DNA from: JARRJS01 sp037388885
Lineage (GTDB): Bacteria; Gemmatimonadota; Gemmatimonadetes; Longimicrobiales; RSA9
DNA: 57,978 nucleotides
Direction: 5' to 3'
Assembly (NCBI GenBank): GCA_037388885.1
Contig: JARRJS010000009.1
Location: 1 to 57,978, forward strand
Shown: positions 27,230 to 36,054 of the stretch, one piece after another
Layout of the letters: the number at the start of each line of letters is the position of its first letter
Position numbering within the stretch: position 1 is the first letter of the stretch
The notes under the pieces: model-generated
Told to the model about the DNA's origin: nothing
Databases searched by the model: none
What the model saw: the letters and a program-made list of their open reading frames with translations, nothing else
Made by a program: the position numbers and the translations under genes

Positions 27230-28769
27230 ACGGGAGACACGCCTCTTCTGGGTCCTGGCCATCGTATTGGCCGTGGCCATGGTAGGGCTGCGGCTGCTGC
27301 TGGGCACCCTGCTACCGCCCTTCCCCGACGAAACGTACTACTGGGAATGGTCCCGCCATCTGGCGTGGAGCTACTTCGACCACCCGCCGGGCATCGCCTG
27401 GCTCATCCGGGGCGGAACGGCGCTCCTGGGCGCCCGCGTCCTCGGCATCCGCTTGCTCCCCGTACTCCTCGGCCTCATCGCCGTGCTCGCCGGCATCGCC
27501 ACCGCACGACGTCTCGCCGGTGACGCCGCCGCGCTGCGTGCGTCGGCCATCATCGCCTGCGTGCCGCTCGCCGCCGCCGGTCTCGTGCTCGCCACGCCGG
27601 ACCTGCCACTCATGGCCGCGACCGCCCTGGCCCTGTATGCCGTCGTCCGCGCCGTTCAGGAGACGCGGCCCGGCCCAAACCTCGCTTGGTGGCTGGCTGC
27701 GGGCGTCGCTGCGGGCCTCGGGCTGCTGAGCAAGTACACGGCCGTGTTGATCCCCCTCGGCGTCTTCCTCGGATTGCTGTGGGACCGGCGCCTCCGCGCC
27801 ACGCTCCTGCAACGCGGTCCCTACCTCGCCGCGGTCGTCGCCCTGGCCCTGTTCGTGCCCGTCGTCGCCTGGAACGCGCATCACTCATGGGCTTCCTTCG
27901 CCTTCCAGCTGCACCACGGCCTGGGTGCACCACGCGGCTCCGCACTCTCTCGCGAGGGCGACCTCATCGGCGGGCAGCTCGGCCTCGGCTCCCCCATCCT
28001 GTTCGTGCTCATGTGGATCGCCGTTATCCGCGCCCTGCGAGCCCGACACGACGACGGAGCGGCGCCGGCTCCGGTGGGCCACGCCGGCCAACCGGTGTCC
28101 GCCCGATCGCTCGCGCGTATGGACCGGAACGACGCTGCGCGCACCATCCTCGCCGCGACCGCAGTCGTGTTCTTCGGCTTTTTCATGCTCAGCGCCCTGC
28201 GCCGGCCGGTGGAGCCCAACTGGCCCGCACCCTTCTACGTGCCCGCCACCATCCTGCTGGCCATTGCGGCGGCACGGGGCGGCTTCCGACGCTGGCTGCG
28301 TCCGGGCCTCGCCCTCGGCGCCCTGCTCGTCGCCATCGTCTACGTCCAGGCCGTGCGACCCGTGCTGCCACTGCGGTCATCTCGCGACCCCATCGACCGC
28401 GCCCACGGATGGTCCGCCCTGGCCCGCGCCGTCGAACGCGCCGCGCCGGGCGACGGGCCCGTGACCTTTGCCGCCACCCGCTACCAGGACGCATCCGAGC
28501 TGTCGTTCTATCTGCCCGGCCAACCCTTTGTGCATTCACTGAACCGGCTGGGCCGCCCGAACCAGTACGACCTGTGGCCGCCCATTGATGCCCGCCTTCG
28601 CCCGGCGATGCCCGTCATCGTCGTGGCTCCCTGCGACACCCGGCCAGACGCCATCCTCGCCGCATACCCGCGCCTCGGCACCATCACCGGCAGCGATCGG
28701 GTGAGCCTCCCCGGGCGGCGCGGCATCGTGCGGGAACGATGCTTGTACCGGTTCCGGGTGAAGGACTGA
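27222..28769 (+). CDS. GT39-family membrane glycosyltransferase (ArnT/PMT type)
   Basis: A 515-aa polytopic inner-membrane enzyme of the GT-C fold, transferring a sugar from a polyprenyl-phosphate donor to a lipid or protein acceptor on the periplasmic side. The first periplasmic loop has the catalytic acidic pattern PDETYYWEW with YFDHPPGIAWLI, typical of ArnT-like PMT_2 proteins. Later come GLGLLSKYTAVLIPLG and the family hallmark RRPVEPNWPAPFY. About eleven helices come before a soluble C-terminal region (about 385-515). Its start overlaps the stop of the PHP gene. The acceptor is unknown; lipid A modification and protein O-glycosylation are both possible. Confidence 0.9.
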   Translation: MAERETRLFWVLAIVLAVAMVGLRLLLGTLLPPFPDETYYWEWSRHLAWSYFDHPPGIAWLIRGGTALLGARVLGIRLLPVLLGLIAVLAGIATARRLAGDAAALRASAIIACVPLAAAGLVLATPDLPLMAATALALYAVVRAVQETRPGPNLAWWLAAGVAAGLGLLSKYTAVLIPLGVFLGLLWDRRLRATLLQRGPYLAAVVALALFVPVVAWNAHHSWASFAFQLHHGLGAPRGSALSREGDLIGGQLGLGSPILFVLMWIAVIRALRARHDDGAAPAPVGHAGQPVSARSLARMDRNDAARTILAATAVVFFGFFMLSALRRPVEPNWPAPFYVPATILLAIAAARGGFRRWLRPGLALGALLVAIVYVQAVRPVLPLRSSRDPIDRAHGWSALARAVERAAPGDGPVTFAATRYQDASELSFYLPGQPFVHSLNRLGRPNQYDLWPPIDARLRPAMPVIVVAPCDTRPDAILAAYPRLGTITGSDRVSLPGRRGIVRERCLYRFRVKD

Positions 28770-28800
28770 AGCGAGCCCCGACCAACCAGAAGGAAACGTC

Positions 28801-30069
28801 ATGGCCTACACGCTCATTCACAACGCGATGCTCATCGACGGCACCGGGGCTGACCCCGTGCAGGACGGTGCGGTGCTCCTGGCGGCCGACCGTATCGAGG
28901 CCGTCGGGCCTCTGCGCTCTCTGCCCCACCCCGACGGCGACGTCACCGAGATCGACGCCGGCGGCGGCACGCTCCTGCCAGGCCTCATCGACGCCCACGT
29001 CCACCTCATGCTGGAGTTCGACGAGCCCATGAAGATGGCCGCCACGCCGTTCTCCCTCCGCTTCTACCAGGCGATCCAGCGCATGCGCCGCACCCTGGAC
29101 GCCGGCATCACCACGGTGCGCGACGCCGGCGGCGCCGACCTGGGCCTGAAGCGCGCGGTGGAGATGGGCATCGTCGACGGGCCCCGCATGCAGATCAGCA
29201 TCACGGCGCTCTCCATCACCGGCGGCCACCTGGATTTCTGGCTGCCCTCCGGGACCACCATCGAGCTCATGCCCGGCCACCCCGGCATGCCCGACGGCAT
29301 CTGCGATGGCGTCGAGGGCGTGCGCAAGAAAGTGCGGGAAGTGCTGCGCGCGGGCGCCGAGGTCATCAAGGTGTGCGCCACGGGCGGCGTCATGAGTCCC
29401 ACGGACCACCCGGACTTCACCCAGTTCTCGCCCGAAGAGCTGGAGGTCATGGTCCGGGAAGGCGCCTACCGAAGAGGCGTCAAGGTCATGGCCCACGCCC
29501 AGGGAGCGGAAGGCATCAAGAACGCCGTGCGCGCCGGCATCCACTCCATCGAGCACGGTATCTATCTGGACGACGAGGCCATCGACCTCATGCTCGAACA
29601 CGGCACGTTCCTCGTGCCCACCCTGCTCGCCCCCCAGGCCGTCATCGAGCAGGCCGAGACCCGGGGCACCATGTCCGAGTGGGCACTGCGCAAGTCCAGG
29701 GAGGTGCTCGAAGCGCACCGCGACAGCGCACGCCGCGCCGTCCAGGCCGGCGTCAAGGTGGCCATGGGCACCGACGCCGGCGTCATGCCCCACGGCACCA
29801 ACCTGCGGGAGCTCGGCCTCATGTGCGACTACGCCGGCATGACGCCCATGGAGGCCATCGTCGCCACCACGCGCACCGCCGCCGAATGCCTCGGCTGGCA
29901 GGACCGCGTCGGCACCCTCGAGCCCGGCAAGCTCGCCGACGTGGTCGTCAGCGACGTCGACCCCCTCGCCGACGTCCACGCCCTCCGGCCCGACACCATC
30001 CGGCTCGTCGTCCAGGGCGGCCGGATCGTCAAGGACGCGCGCGGTTCCGGGATGCGTCCGACGACGTAA
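28801..30069 (+). CDS. amidohydrolase-family protein (imidazolonepropionase/prolidase-like)
   Basis: A 422-aa metal-dependent hydrolase of the amidohydrolase superfamily, with a small beta-domain at both ends around a TIM barrel. Metal and catalytic residues are visible: His66 and His68 in DAHVHLML, Lys189 in VIKVCATGG (carboxylated lysine position), His231 in VMAHAQG, His251 in IEHG and Asp324 in MGTDAG. This arrangement fits the Xaa-Pro dipeptidase-like/Sgx9260 type, which often cleaves the N-acyl bond of amino acids or dipeptides. No signal peptide, so it is cytoplasmic. AAGGAAA precedes the ATG. It lies 31 nt after the glycosyltransferase and may be cotranscribed with it, though no functional link is evident. 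Confidence 0.9.
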   Translation: MAYTLIHNAMLIDGTGADPVQDGAVLLAADRIEAVGPLRSLPHPDGDVTEIDAGGGTLLPGLIDAHVHLMLEFDEPMKMAATPFSLRFYQAIQRMRRTLDAGITTVRDAGGADLGLKRAVEMGIVDGPRMQISITALSITGGHLDFWLPSGTTIELMPGHPGMPDGICDGVEGVRKKVREVLRAGAEVIKVCATGGVMSPTDHPDFTQFSPEELEVMVREGAYRRGVKVMAHAQGAEGIKNAVRAGIHSIEHGIYLDDEAIDLMLEHGTFLVPTLLAPQAVIEQAETRGTMSEWALRKSREVLEAHRDSARRAVQAGVKVAMGTDAGVMPHGTNLRELGLMCDYAGMTPMEAIVATTRTAAECLGWQDRVGTLEPGKLADVVVSDVDPLADVHALRPDTIRLVVQGGRIVKDARGSGMRPTT

Positions 30070-30145
30070 ACCCGGCCAAGCTCACAGCGTTCTCCAGGCA
30101 CGATTGACCGGGATTGCCCGCGCCCGCCAGACCCCGGCCAACAAC

Positions 30146-30231
30146 GTGACGCGGAGGACTCGGAGAGGTGGAGAACTCGGAGTACTATCATGAGGCTGTT
30201 GCCTCCGTGGACTCCGTGTCCTCCGTGTCAC
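30146..30231. repeat. imperfect long inverted repeat with CTCCGTGTC-type direct repeats
   Basis: Arms 30146-30165 and 30212-30231 pair at 18 of 20 positions across a 46-nt loop. The right arm contains a tandem 9-mer (CTCCGTGTC twice) with a related CTCCGTGGA just before it. It lies after the amidohydrolase gene and before the next gene's promoter, so it may act as a 3' hairpin. Such CTCCGTG-type repeats recur in intergenic DNA of many GC-rich bacteria. Confidence 0.5.
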
Positions 30232-30279
30232 GCAATCCCCGGGTCTGTTTGCGGGAGGGACACCTCGCTGTCGCGGTGC

Positions 30280-30308
30280 TTGCCGCCCCGTCTCCGGTCG
30301 TCTATCGT
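30280..30308 (+). promoter_or_regulatory. candidate promoter for the 4-TM protein/DUF1697 pair
   Basis: TTGCCG (30280-30285), 17-nt spacer, TATCGT (30303-30308), 56 nt before the ATG at 30365. Each hexamer matches the sigma70 consensus at 4 of 6 positions. Confidence 0.35.
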
Positions 30309-30364
30309 AATTTACACCCGGAGGTGATCTACTCTCCTTCCCCCCGCAACTTCCGGAGGTCTTC

Positions 30365-30934
30365 ATGACGGCATTGAACGCGCTGTGGCTACCCGTCCTG
30401 TTGTCGGCGGTGGTAGTGTTCGTGGTGAGCTCGCTGATCCACATGGTGCTGCCCTGGCACCGGAACGATTACCCACGGGTGCCGAACGAAGACGCGGTGC
30501 TGGACGCCCTCCGACCGTATCCCATCCCGCCGGGCGACTACATGATGCCGCAGGCCATGGGCATGGCGGACATGCGCTCGGAGGCGTTCAAAGAGAAGCT
30601 ACGGAAGGGACCGGTCCTGGTGATGACGGTCATGCCGAACGGGGTCACGTCCATGACGCGGAGCCTGGTGCTGTGGTTCCTGTACGCGGTGGTGGTCGGC
30701 GTGTTCGCCGCCTACATCGCGGGCCGCGCGCTGCCGCCCGGCGCCGATTACCTGAGCGTGTTCCGGTTCGTGGGCGCGACGACGTTCATCGGCTACGCGC
30801 TGGCGCTGTGGCAGATGTCCATCTGGTACCGCCGGGCGTGGTCCCTGACCGTGAAGGCGACGGTGGACGGTTTGTTGTACGGGCTGCTCACCGGCGGCGT
30901 GTTCGGCTGGCTGTGGCCCGGGATGATGGGATGA
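30365..30934 (+). CDS. unrecognised 189-aa protein with four membrane helices
   Basis: Helices at about residues 6-28 (ending LIHMVLPWHRNDY), 100-120, 130-150 and 165-185. Between the first and second helix is a soluble loop of about 70 residues with MPQAMGMADMRSEAFKEK and GPVLVMTVMPNG. I do not assign a family, but the pattern (conserved-looking HMVLPWHRNDY, Met-rich loop) looks like a genuine integral membrane protein. A GGAGG sits 6 nt before the ATG, a strong ribosome-binding site. The next gene starts in the stop codon overlap (ATGA), so the two are translationally coupled. Confidence 0.75.
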   Translation: MTALNALWLPVLLSAVVVFVVSSLIHMVLPWHRNDYPRVPNEDAVLDALRPYPIPPGDYMMPQAMGMADMRSEAFKEKLRKGPVLVMTVMPNGVTSMTRSLVLWFLYAVVVGVFAAYIAGRALPPGADYLSVFRFVGATTFIGYALALWQMSIWYRRAWSLTVKATVDGLLYGLLTGGVFGWLWPGMMG

Positions 30935-31524
30935 GCGACCCGGCCATGGGGCCTGCATCCGGGCGCTCTTCGCCCCCGTCGGGCGGCGAGTTCGTCGCAT
31001 TCCTGCGGGCCATCAACGTGGGTGGCCACACCGTGAAGATGGACCGCCTGCGGGCCCTGTTCGAGGAAACGGGTGTCCGGGACGTGGCCACGTTCATCGC
31101 CAGCGGCAACGTCATCTTCAGGGCGGCTGCTGCCGGCCCCGCGCTGGAAGCCCGCATCGAGCGCCAACTGTTCGAGGCCCTCGGCTACGAGGTCGCCACC
31201 TTCATCCGTCCTCTGCCCCGTCTTGCCCAGATCGCGGCCGCCGCCCCGTTCGTGAACGACGGCGTGGAGAACGGCGGCACCTTGTACGTAGGGTTCCTGA
31301 AGCACGCCGGGAAGGCCGCCGCGCGCGAGGCGCTCGAGGACCTGAGGAGCGACACCGACGACTTCGTGCTGAAGGACCGCGAGCTCTACTGGCTGTGCCG
31401 CACCCGCTTCTCCGATTCACCGGTGTCGGGCGGGCTGCTGGAAAAGAGGCTCGACACGCTGCTGACCATCCGGAACGCCAACACGCTGGAACGGATCGTC
31501 AGGAAATTCGACGCCGAACGTTGA
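30931..31524 (+). CDS. DUF1697-family protein
   Basis: A 197-aa cytoplasmic protein with all marks of DUF1697: FVAFLRAINVGGHTVKMDRL, the following ATFIASGNVIF, the central TFIRPLPRLAQIAAAAPF, and the C-terminal EKRLDTLLTIRNANTLERI. The family is widespread and structurally known but its biochemical role is not established. The first ~20 residues are a Ser/Pro/Gly-rich extension. The start is set by a 4-nt ATGA overlap with the preceding gene. Convergent with the pirin gene, 33 nt apart. Confidence 0.9.
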   Translation: MSDPAMGPASGRSSPPSGGEFVAFLRAINVGGHTVKMDRLRALFEETGVRDVATFIASGNVIFRAAAAGPALEARIERQLFEALGYEVATFIRPLPRLAQIAAAAPFVNDGVENGGTLYVGFLKHAGKAAAREALEDLRSDTDDFVLKDRELYWLCRTRFSDSPVSGGLLEKRLDTLLTIRNANTLERIVRKFDAER

Positions 31525-31557
31525 TGCCGCCCCCGACCGCCCCCGCCCCCGCCTGCA

Positions 31558-32460
31558 TCATCGCCTGCGTATGAAGGTCCCTTCCTGCAGCTCCCGGTAC
31601 GCCTGTTGGAGCTCTTCGGGCGTGTTCATGACGATGGGCCCGTACCAGGCCACGGGCTCCCGGATGGGCTGCCCGGACGCCAGCAGGAACCGGACGCCCT
31701 GCTCGCCCGCCTGGACGTTGATCTCGTCGCCGCTGTCGAACAGGACGAGGGAGCGGTTGCCGGTCATCTCGCGCACAGGCGAGTCGGTGTCCGCGTGCTC
31801 GGTGAGTACGCCGAACGGGTCGGACGCGTCCCGGAAGGAGGCGGAGCCCTCGAAGACGTACGCGAACGCGTGGCGCGACGACTCCACCGGCAGGGTCTTG
31901 CGCACGCCTGCCGGCACGGTGATGTCCAGGTACAGCGGCTCCGCCGCGATGCGGTCCACGGGGCCGGTCCGGCCCCAGAACGTGCCGCTCACGACGCGCA
32001 CGCGCGTGCCATCGTCGTCGGTGATCTCGGGGATGTCTTTGGCCGTGATGTCCTGGTAGCGCGGCTCGGTCATCTTGAGGGACGACGGCAGGTTGGCCCA
32101 CAGCTGGAACCCGTGCATCCGTCCCCGGGGGTCGCCCTCCGGCATCTCCTGGTGCAGGAAGCCGCGGCCGGCGGTCATCCACTCCACGTCCCCGGCGCCC
32201 AGGGTGCCCGCGTTGCCCAGGCTGTCGCCGTGGCTGACCGAGCCGGCGAGCACGTACGTGATGGTCTCTATGCCCCGGTGTGGATGCCACGGAAAGCCGG
32301 CACGGTAGTCTTCGGGGTTCTCGTTGCGGAAGTCGTCGAGCAGCAGGAACGGGTCGTATTCACCGGTCTCGCCGAAGCCGAACGCGCGGTGCAGCCGGAC
32401 GCCCGCGCCTTCCAGCGTGGGTCGTGCGCGCACGATGCGCTTCACGGGTCGGATGGACAT
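31558..32460 (-). CDS. pirin-family cupin protein
   Basis: A 300-aa bicupin. The metal ligands are in place: His59 and His61 in PWHPHRGIETITY, and His103 and Glu105 in FLHQEMPEG, matching the His-His-His-Glu set of pirins. GGAGG lies 5 nt before the ATG. Bacterial pirins have been reported as quercetin dioxygenases or as enzyme regulators, so the actual role here is open. Upstream on the same strand are the ClC and aldo/keto reductase genes; the 74-nt gap to ClC allows cotranscription. Confidence 0.92.
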   Translation of the reverse strand: MSIRPVKRIVRARPTLEGAGVRLHRAFGFGETGEYDPFLLLDDFRNENPEDYRAGFPWHPHRGIETITYVLAGSVSHGDSLGNAGTLGAGDVEWMTAGRGFLHQEMPEGDPRGRMHGFQLWANLPSSLKMTEPRYQDITAKDIPEITDDDGTRVRVVSGTFWGRTGPVDRIAAEPLYLDITVPAGVRKTLPVESSRHAFAYVFEGSASFRDASDPFGVLTEHADTDSPVREMTGNRSLVLFDSGDEINVQAGEQGVRFLLASGQPIREPVAWYGPIVMNTPEELQQAYRELQEGTFIRRR

Positions 32461-32534
32461 GAAGCCTCCGAGGTTGGGGAGTATGCGACCCGGAGTGGAA
32501 CCCGCGGACGGGCGTCAGGTTCCTGTGAGCGAGA

Positions 32535-34229
32535 TCACACCGACCCGAGGTGCTTCCGCAACTCTTCCTCGTACTCCCTCGGCACGAGGACGAGCAGCTG
32601 GTCCTCCGCCTCCAACAGGCTGTTCGGGTGTGGCAGTACCAGATGATGATCCCGCAAGACCGCGACGATCTCCCAGTCGACATTCTCCTCGATAAAGCAG
32701 GCCTTCTTCATGGGCTCGCCTGCGCACGGACTGTCGGTGCTGAGGATTCCGGTCACCAGGCGCTTGCCGTCCGGTAGATCGATGGGAATCCCGGACTCCA
32801 GCAGCGCCATCAGGTTCACATGCTCGATCTTTTCCGCTTCGACGGATGAGCGACGTTCCTCCAGCATCTTCAGCGCCATCTTCAGGTGCTCCATCTTGTG
32901 CACCGGCGAATCCGTGGGCTGAGGGACCTGAGCCTCGTACAGGCTCCTGTACTTCAGCCGAGTGGTAAGGCGCTGCTGAAGCAGGAACGCCAGCGTGACT
33001 GCCAGCGCGGCGGGCGCCAGCAGGCTGTAACCGCCGGTCATCTCCGTGACCATCAGCAGCGTCGCGACAGGGATGCGGGCGGCGCTCCCGAACACTGCGG
33101 CCATGCCCACCACCGCGAAGGCAGCGGGCGGCTGGTGGAAGACGTGGCCCAGGAAGCCGCCCACCATGGCCCCCACGAACAGGCTGGGCGCGAACACGCC
33201 GCCCGACCCGCCGGAAGACACGGTCAGGCCGAACGCGATGAGCTTGGCGAAGATCAGCACGCCCAGAAGGGCGAGAGTCATCTGGCCGTTGATCGCCTTC
33301 TGGATCCAGCCGTAGCCACCACCCAGCACCTGGGGCAGAACCAGCGCGATGATGCCGACGCCGAGGCCGCCGATCGCAGGCTTGACATGCGGTGGGATCG
33401 GGATCTTGTGGAACGCATCGCGAATGCCATAGAACGCGTTCGGCAGCAGGGCACCGACCACGCCACCACTCAATCCCAGCACGACGTACCAGGCATACTC
33501 GGTTACACCGGGGACCTGCAACCCCGCGGGCACGTGAAACAGCGGCTGCCACCCCACGAAGTACCCGTTGACGGCGTAGGCGACGATAGACCCGAGCATC
33601 GTGTAGATGAGAGCGTCCGCCTCGAACTGCATGTCGCCGTACAGGACCTCGACCGCGAAGATCGCTGTACCGATGGGCGATCGGAAGATGGCCGAAAGTC
33701 CGGCTGCCATGCCCACCAGGACCAGCGTGCGTCGCTCGTGCTCCGATCGATGGAGCACGCCCGCGTAGATGGACCCGACGCCGGCGCTGAACAGGGCCGT
33801 CGGTCCCTCGCGGCCGGCCGAGCCGCCCGAGCCGATGGTGATGGCGGATGCCACCATCTTGAGGGGCGTCACCCGGGCACGGATCAACCCCGCCGAGCGG
33901 TGGAACGCTCGTACCGCGGTGTCCGTGCCGTGGCCTTCCGCCTCCGGCGCGATGCTGTAGACGAGCAATCCGGAGATCAGGCCGCCCAGCGTGGTCGCCA
34001 CCGGCACGAGCCAGAGCCAGTGGGAGCCGATGATCTGAGCGGTGACGCTGCCGCCGGAGCCCAGATCGGGCAACGTATAACCGGCCAGATATGTGAGGAA
34101 GAGGCTCTGGGCGAGGTGCAGGAGGTACATGAAGAGCTGCGCTCCAAGGGCCCCCACGACGCCCAGAACGATCGTGTCGAATAGCAGTAAACGTTGCCGT
34201 CGCATTTCATCACCGGTGGCCGTTCGCAT
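32535..34229 (-). CDS. ClC-family chloride channel/H+ exchanger with C-terminal RCK_C domain
   Basis: A 564-aa membrane protein. The ClC core (about residues 10-425) has the anion-filter motifs GSGGSAGREGP, with the gating Glu141 kept, and SGGVFAPSLFVGA. A gating glutamate in GREGP is found in Cl-/H+ exchangers and in gated channels. The C-terminal ~130 residues end in a TrkA-C/RCK_C-like domain (NVDWEIVAVLRDHHLVLPHP, DQLLVLVP), a ligand-sensing module also seen next door in KhtT. The ATG at 34229 lacks a ribosome-binding site; an in-frame ATG at 34205 (MRRQRLLLFD) is an equally good start. It is close to KhtTU and an H+-ATPase, suggesting ion/pH homeostasis. Confidence 0.9.
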   Translation of the reverse strand: MRTATGDEMRRQRLLLFDTIVLGVVGALGAQLFMYLLHLAQSLFLTYLAGYTLPDLGSGGSVTAQIIGSHWLWLVPVATTLGGLISGLLVYSIAPEAEGHGTDTAVRAFHRSAGLIRARVTPLKMVASAITIGSGGSAGREGPTALFSAGVGSIYAGVLHRSEHERRTLVLVGMAAGLSAIFRSPIGTAIFAVEVLYGDMQFEADALIYTMLGSIVAYAVNGYFVGWQPLFHVPAGLQVPGVTEYAWYVVLGLSGGVVGALLPNAFYGIRDAFHKIPIPPHVKPAIGGLGVGIIALVLPQVLGGGYGWIQKAINGQMTLALLGVLIFAKLIAFGLTVSSGGSGGVFAPSLFVGAMVGGFLGHVFHQPPAAFAVVGMAAVFGSAARIPVATLLMVTEMTGGYSLLAPAALAVTLAFLLQQRLTTRLKYRSLYEAQVPQPTDSPVHKMEHLKMALKMLEERRSSVEAEKIEHVNLMALLESGIPIDLPDGKRLVTGILSTDSPCAGEPMKKACFIEENVDWEIVAVLRDHHLVLPHPNSLLEAEDQLLVLVPREYEEELRKHLGSV

Positions 34230-34375
34230 GGCGCATCGTGCACCACGCGGACTGCGATAGGTCGAAGGAGCAAATCCCCTGCCAGATCTGTTCCGTCAAC
34301 CACTCCGGGGATGACGGGGGTTCTGCGGGAGTGCCGGCCGCCTGCTGTCAGCTCGGCGGCGCGAGACGCTCTCGC

Positions 34376-35356
34376 TCAGTGTCCCCTGATCTCGTGCGGC
34401 TGATAGGGCGCTTCCAGGCGCTGGATCTCCTCCTCTTCCAGCTCCAGGTCCACGGCCCGCACCGCGGCATCCAGGTGTTCCAGCTTTGTAGCGCCGATGA
34501 TGGGCGCCGTCACCGCCGGCCGGGACAGCAGCCAGGCGAGGGACACCTCCGCGGCACCGACGCCGCGCTCCTTCGCTACGGTGTTCACCGCGTCGACGAT
34601 GTCGGCGTCGCCCGGGCCGCCGTACAAGTCGTGGCCGTAGCTGTCCGTCTTCGCCCGCGTCGTGCTGGACTGGTCGTTCAGCGATTTCCGGGCGCCGGCC
34701 AGGTGTCCGCGGGCCAGAGGCGACCACGGGATCACGGCGATCCCCTCTGCCTCGCACAGCGGGATCATCTCCCGCTCCTCCTCGCGGTAGATGAGGTTGT
34801 AGTGGTTCTGCATGGAGACGAAGCGGGCCCAGCCGTGCTGGTCGGACAGGCCCAGGGCCCGCGCCATCTGCCATGCCCAACCCGAGCTGGCGCCGATGTA
34901 GCGAACCTTGCCACTCTGAACCAGGTGGTCGAGCGCGGCCAGCGTCTCCTCCAGCGGGGTCTTCGGGTCCCAGCGGTGGATCTGGTAGAGGTCGATGGCG
35001 TCGATGCCCAGTCGGCGCAAGCTGGCCTCGCACGCCTCCACGATGTGCTTGCGTGACAAGCCGCCCAGATTCGGGCCTTCACCCCACGGGAAGAACACCT
35101 TCGTCGCGATGACCAGCTCTTCACGATGGCCGTATTCCTTCAGGGCGCGACCCGTCACTTCCTCGCTGCCCCCCCGCGAGTACATGTCCGACGTGTCGAA
35201 GAAGTTGATGCCGGCCTCGATGGCCCGGCGGTAGAAAGGACGCGCGTCGTCTTCATCGAGCACCCACGGTCGCCACCTGGACGTGCCGTAGGACATGCAG
35301 CCGAGGGCGATGCGCGAGACCGTGACGCCGGTGGCGCCGAGTGTTGTGGTTTGCAT
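34376..35356 (-). CDS. aldo/keto reductase
   Basis: A 326-aa NAD(P)H-dependent oxidoreductase with a TIM barrel. The catalytic tetrad is visible: Asp54 (FFDTSDMYS), Tyr59, Lys86 (VIATKV) and His127 (LYQIHRWD). The cofactor-binding C-terminus PAVTAPIIGATKLEHLDAAV is present. It resembles the YajO/YccK-like Tas group of AKRs; the substrate is unknown. ATG 35356 begins MQTTTLGATGV, the normal start of the family; another in-frame ATG at 35377 would add seven residues. The gene is divergent from khtT across a 198-nt region. Confidence 0.93.
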   Translation of the reverse strand: MQTTTLGATGVTVSRIALGCMSYGTSRWRPWVLDEDDARPFYRRAIEAGINFFDTSDMYSRGGSEEVTGRALKEYGHREELVIATKVFFPWGEGPNLGGLSRKHIVEACEASLRRLGIDAIDLYQIHRWDPKTPLEETLAALDHLVQSGKVRYIGASSGWAWQMARALGLSDQHGWARFVSMQNHYNLIYREEEREMIPLCEAEGIAVIPWSPLARGHLAGARKSLNDQSSTTRAKTDSYGHDLYGGPGDADIVDAVNTVAKERGVGAAEVSLAWLLSRPAVTAPIIGATKLEHLDAAVRAVDLELEEEEIQRLEAPYQPHEIRGH

Positions 35357-35554
35357 GGGGTCGGTAGGGTGCAACATGCGGTCCAGGCCTCTTCGGGATC
35401 GGACACTGAAACATGCCGCCTGGCGCCTGACAAGAGGGACTGGACCCGGCCCCCCGCGGCGTTTAACGTCCAGAATCCCGCCAGCCCCGACGCCCCCGAT
35501 TCCGCGACCGGCAACGGGTGTGCTCGGGTCGGCGCCCCGACGGAGCGAGGCACG

Positions 35555-36052
35555 ATGGACGTTCGCGAGCACGATCTTCCCGGCGTCGGCAAGAAGTTCG
35601 CCCTGCGGACGGATGAGGGCGATCGCATGACGGTCATCATCCACAACACGGGGCCACGCGAGCTCTACCATTTCAAGCGCGAAGAGGACTATCCCGTCCT
35701 CGCCATACGGTTGAGCGACCCTGAGGCGCGGAAGCTGGGCGCCATCCTGGGCGGCGCATACTTCCAGCCGCCGATGGCCGAATCGATGGAGATGATCCTC
35801 GACCAGCTGGCGGTGGAGTGGTTCAAGGTGGAGCCAGGCAGCGCTCTGGCCGGGAGGACGCTGGCGGAGGCCGAGCTCCGCAGGCGCACGGGGGCCAGCG
35901 TCATCGCGATCCTGCGCGATGGCGGAGCGCTGCCCAATCCCCAGCCGGATGAGCGGATGGCGGCCGGCGACACGCTGTTGGTGGTCGGGAACCGCGAGCA
36001 GGTAGGCGGCGTCTCGGAGCTGTGCCGGGGAGGCGGCGAAGGGGAGCGGTAG
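35555..36052 (+). CDS. khtT: KhtT-like regulatory subunit of a K+/H+ antiporter (RCK_C domain)
   Basis: A 165-aa cytoplasmic protein with an N-terminal part (VREHDLPGVGKKF, TVIIHNTGPRELYHF) as in B. subtilis KhtT. A TrkA-C/RCK_C domain (about 75-155) follows, with LAGRTLAEAELRRRTGASV and DTLLVVGNREQV. KhtT senses cytoplasmic conditions, such as pH or a nucleotide, and gates the antiporter encoded by the next gene. The antiporter GTG lies 2 nt after this stop, so they are coupled. Start chosen at ATG 35555 because the conserved N-terminus begins here and GAGCGAGG lies about 5 nt upstream; longer in-frame forms run through the divergent region. Confidence 0.9.
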   Translation: MDVREHDLPGVGKKFALRTDEGDRMTVIIHNTGPRELYHFKREEDYPVLAIRLSDPEARKLGAILGGAYFQPPMAESMEMILDQLAVEWFKVEPGSALAGRTLAEAELRRRTGASVIAILRDGGALPNPQPDERMAAGDTLLVVGNREQVGGVSELCRGGGEGER

Positions 36053-36054
36053 CC

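Noticed and set aside
35126..35554. N-terminal extension of KhtT through the divergent region
   Set aside because: It overlaps the aldo/keto reductase on the other strand; a good ribosome-binding site and the family N-terminus are at 35555.
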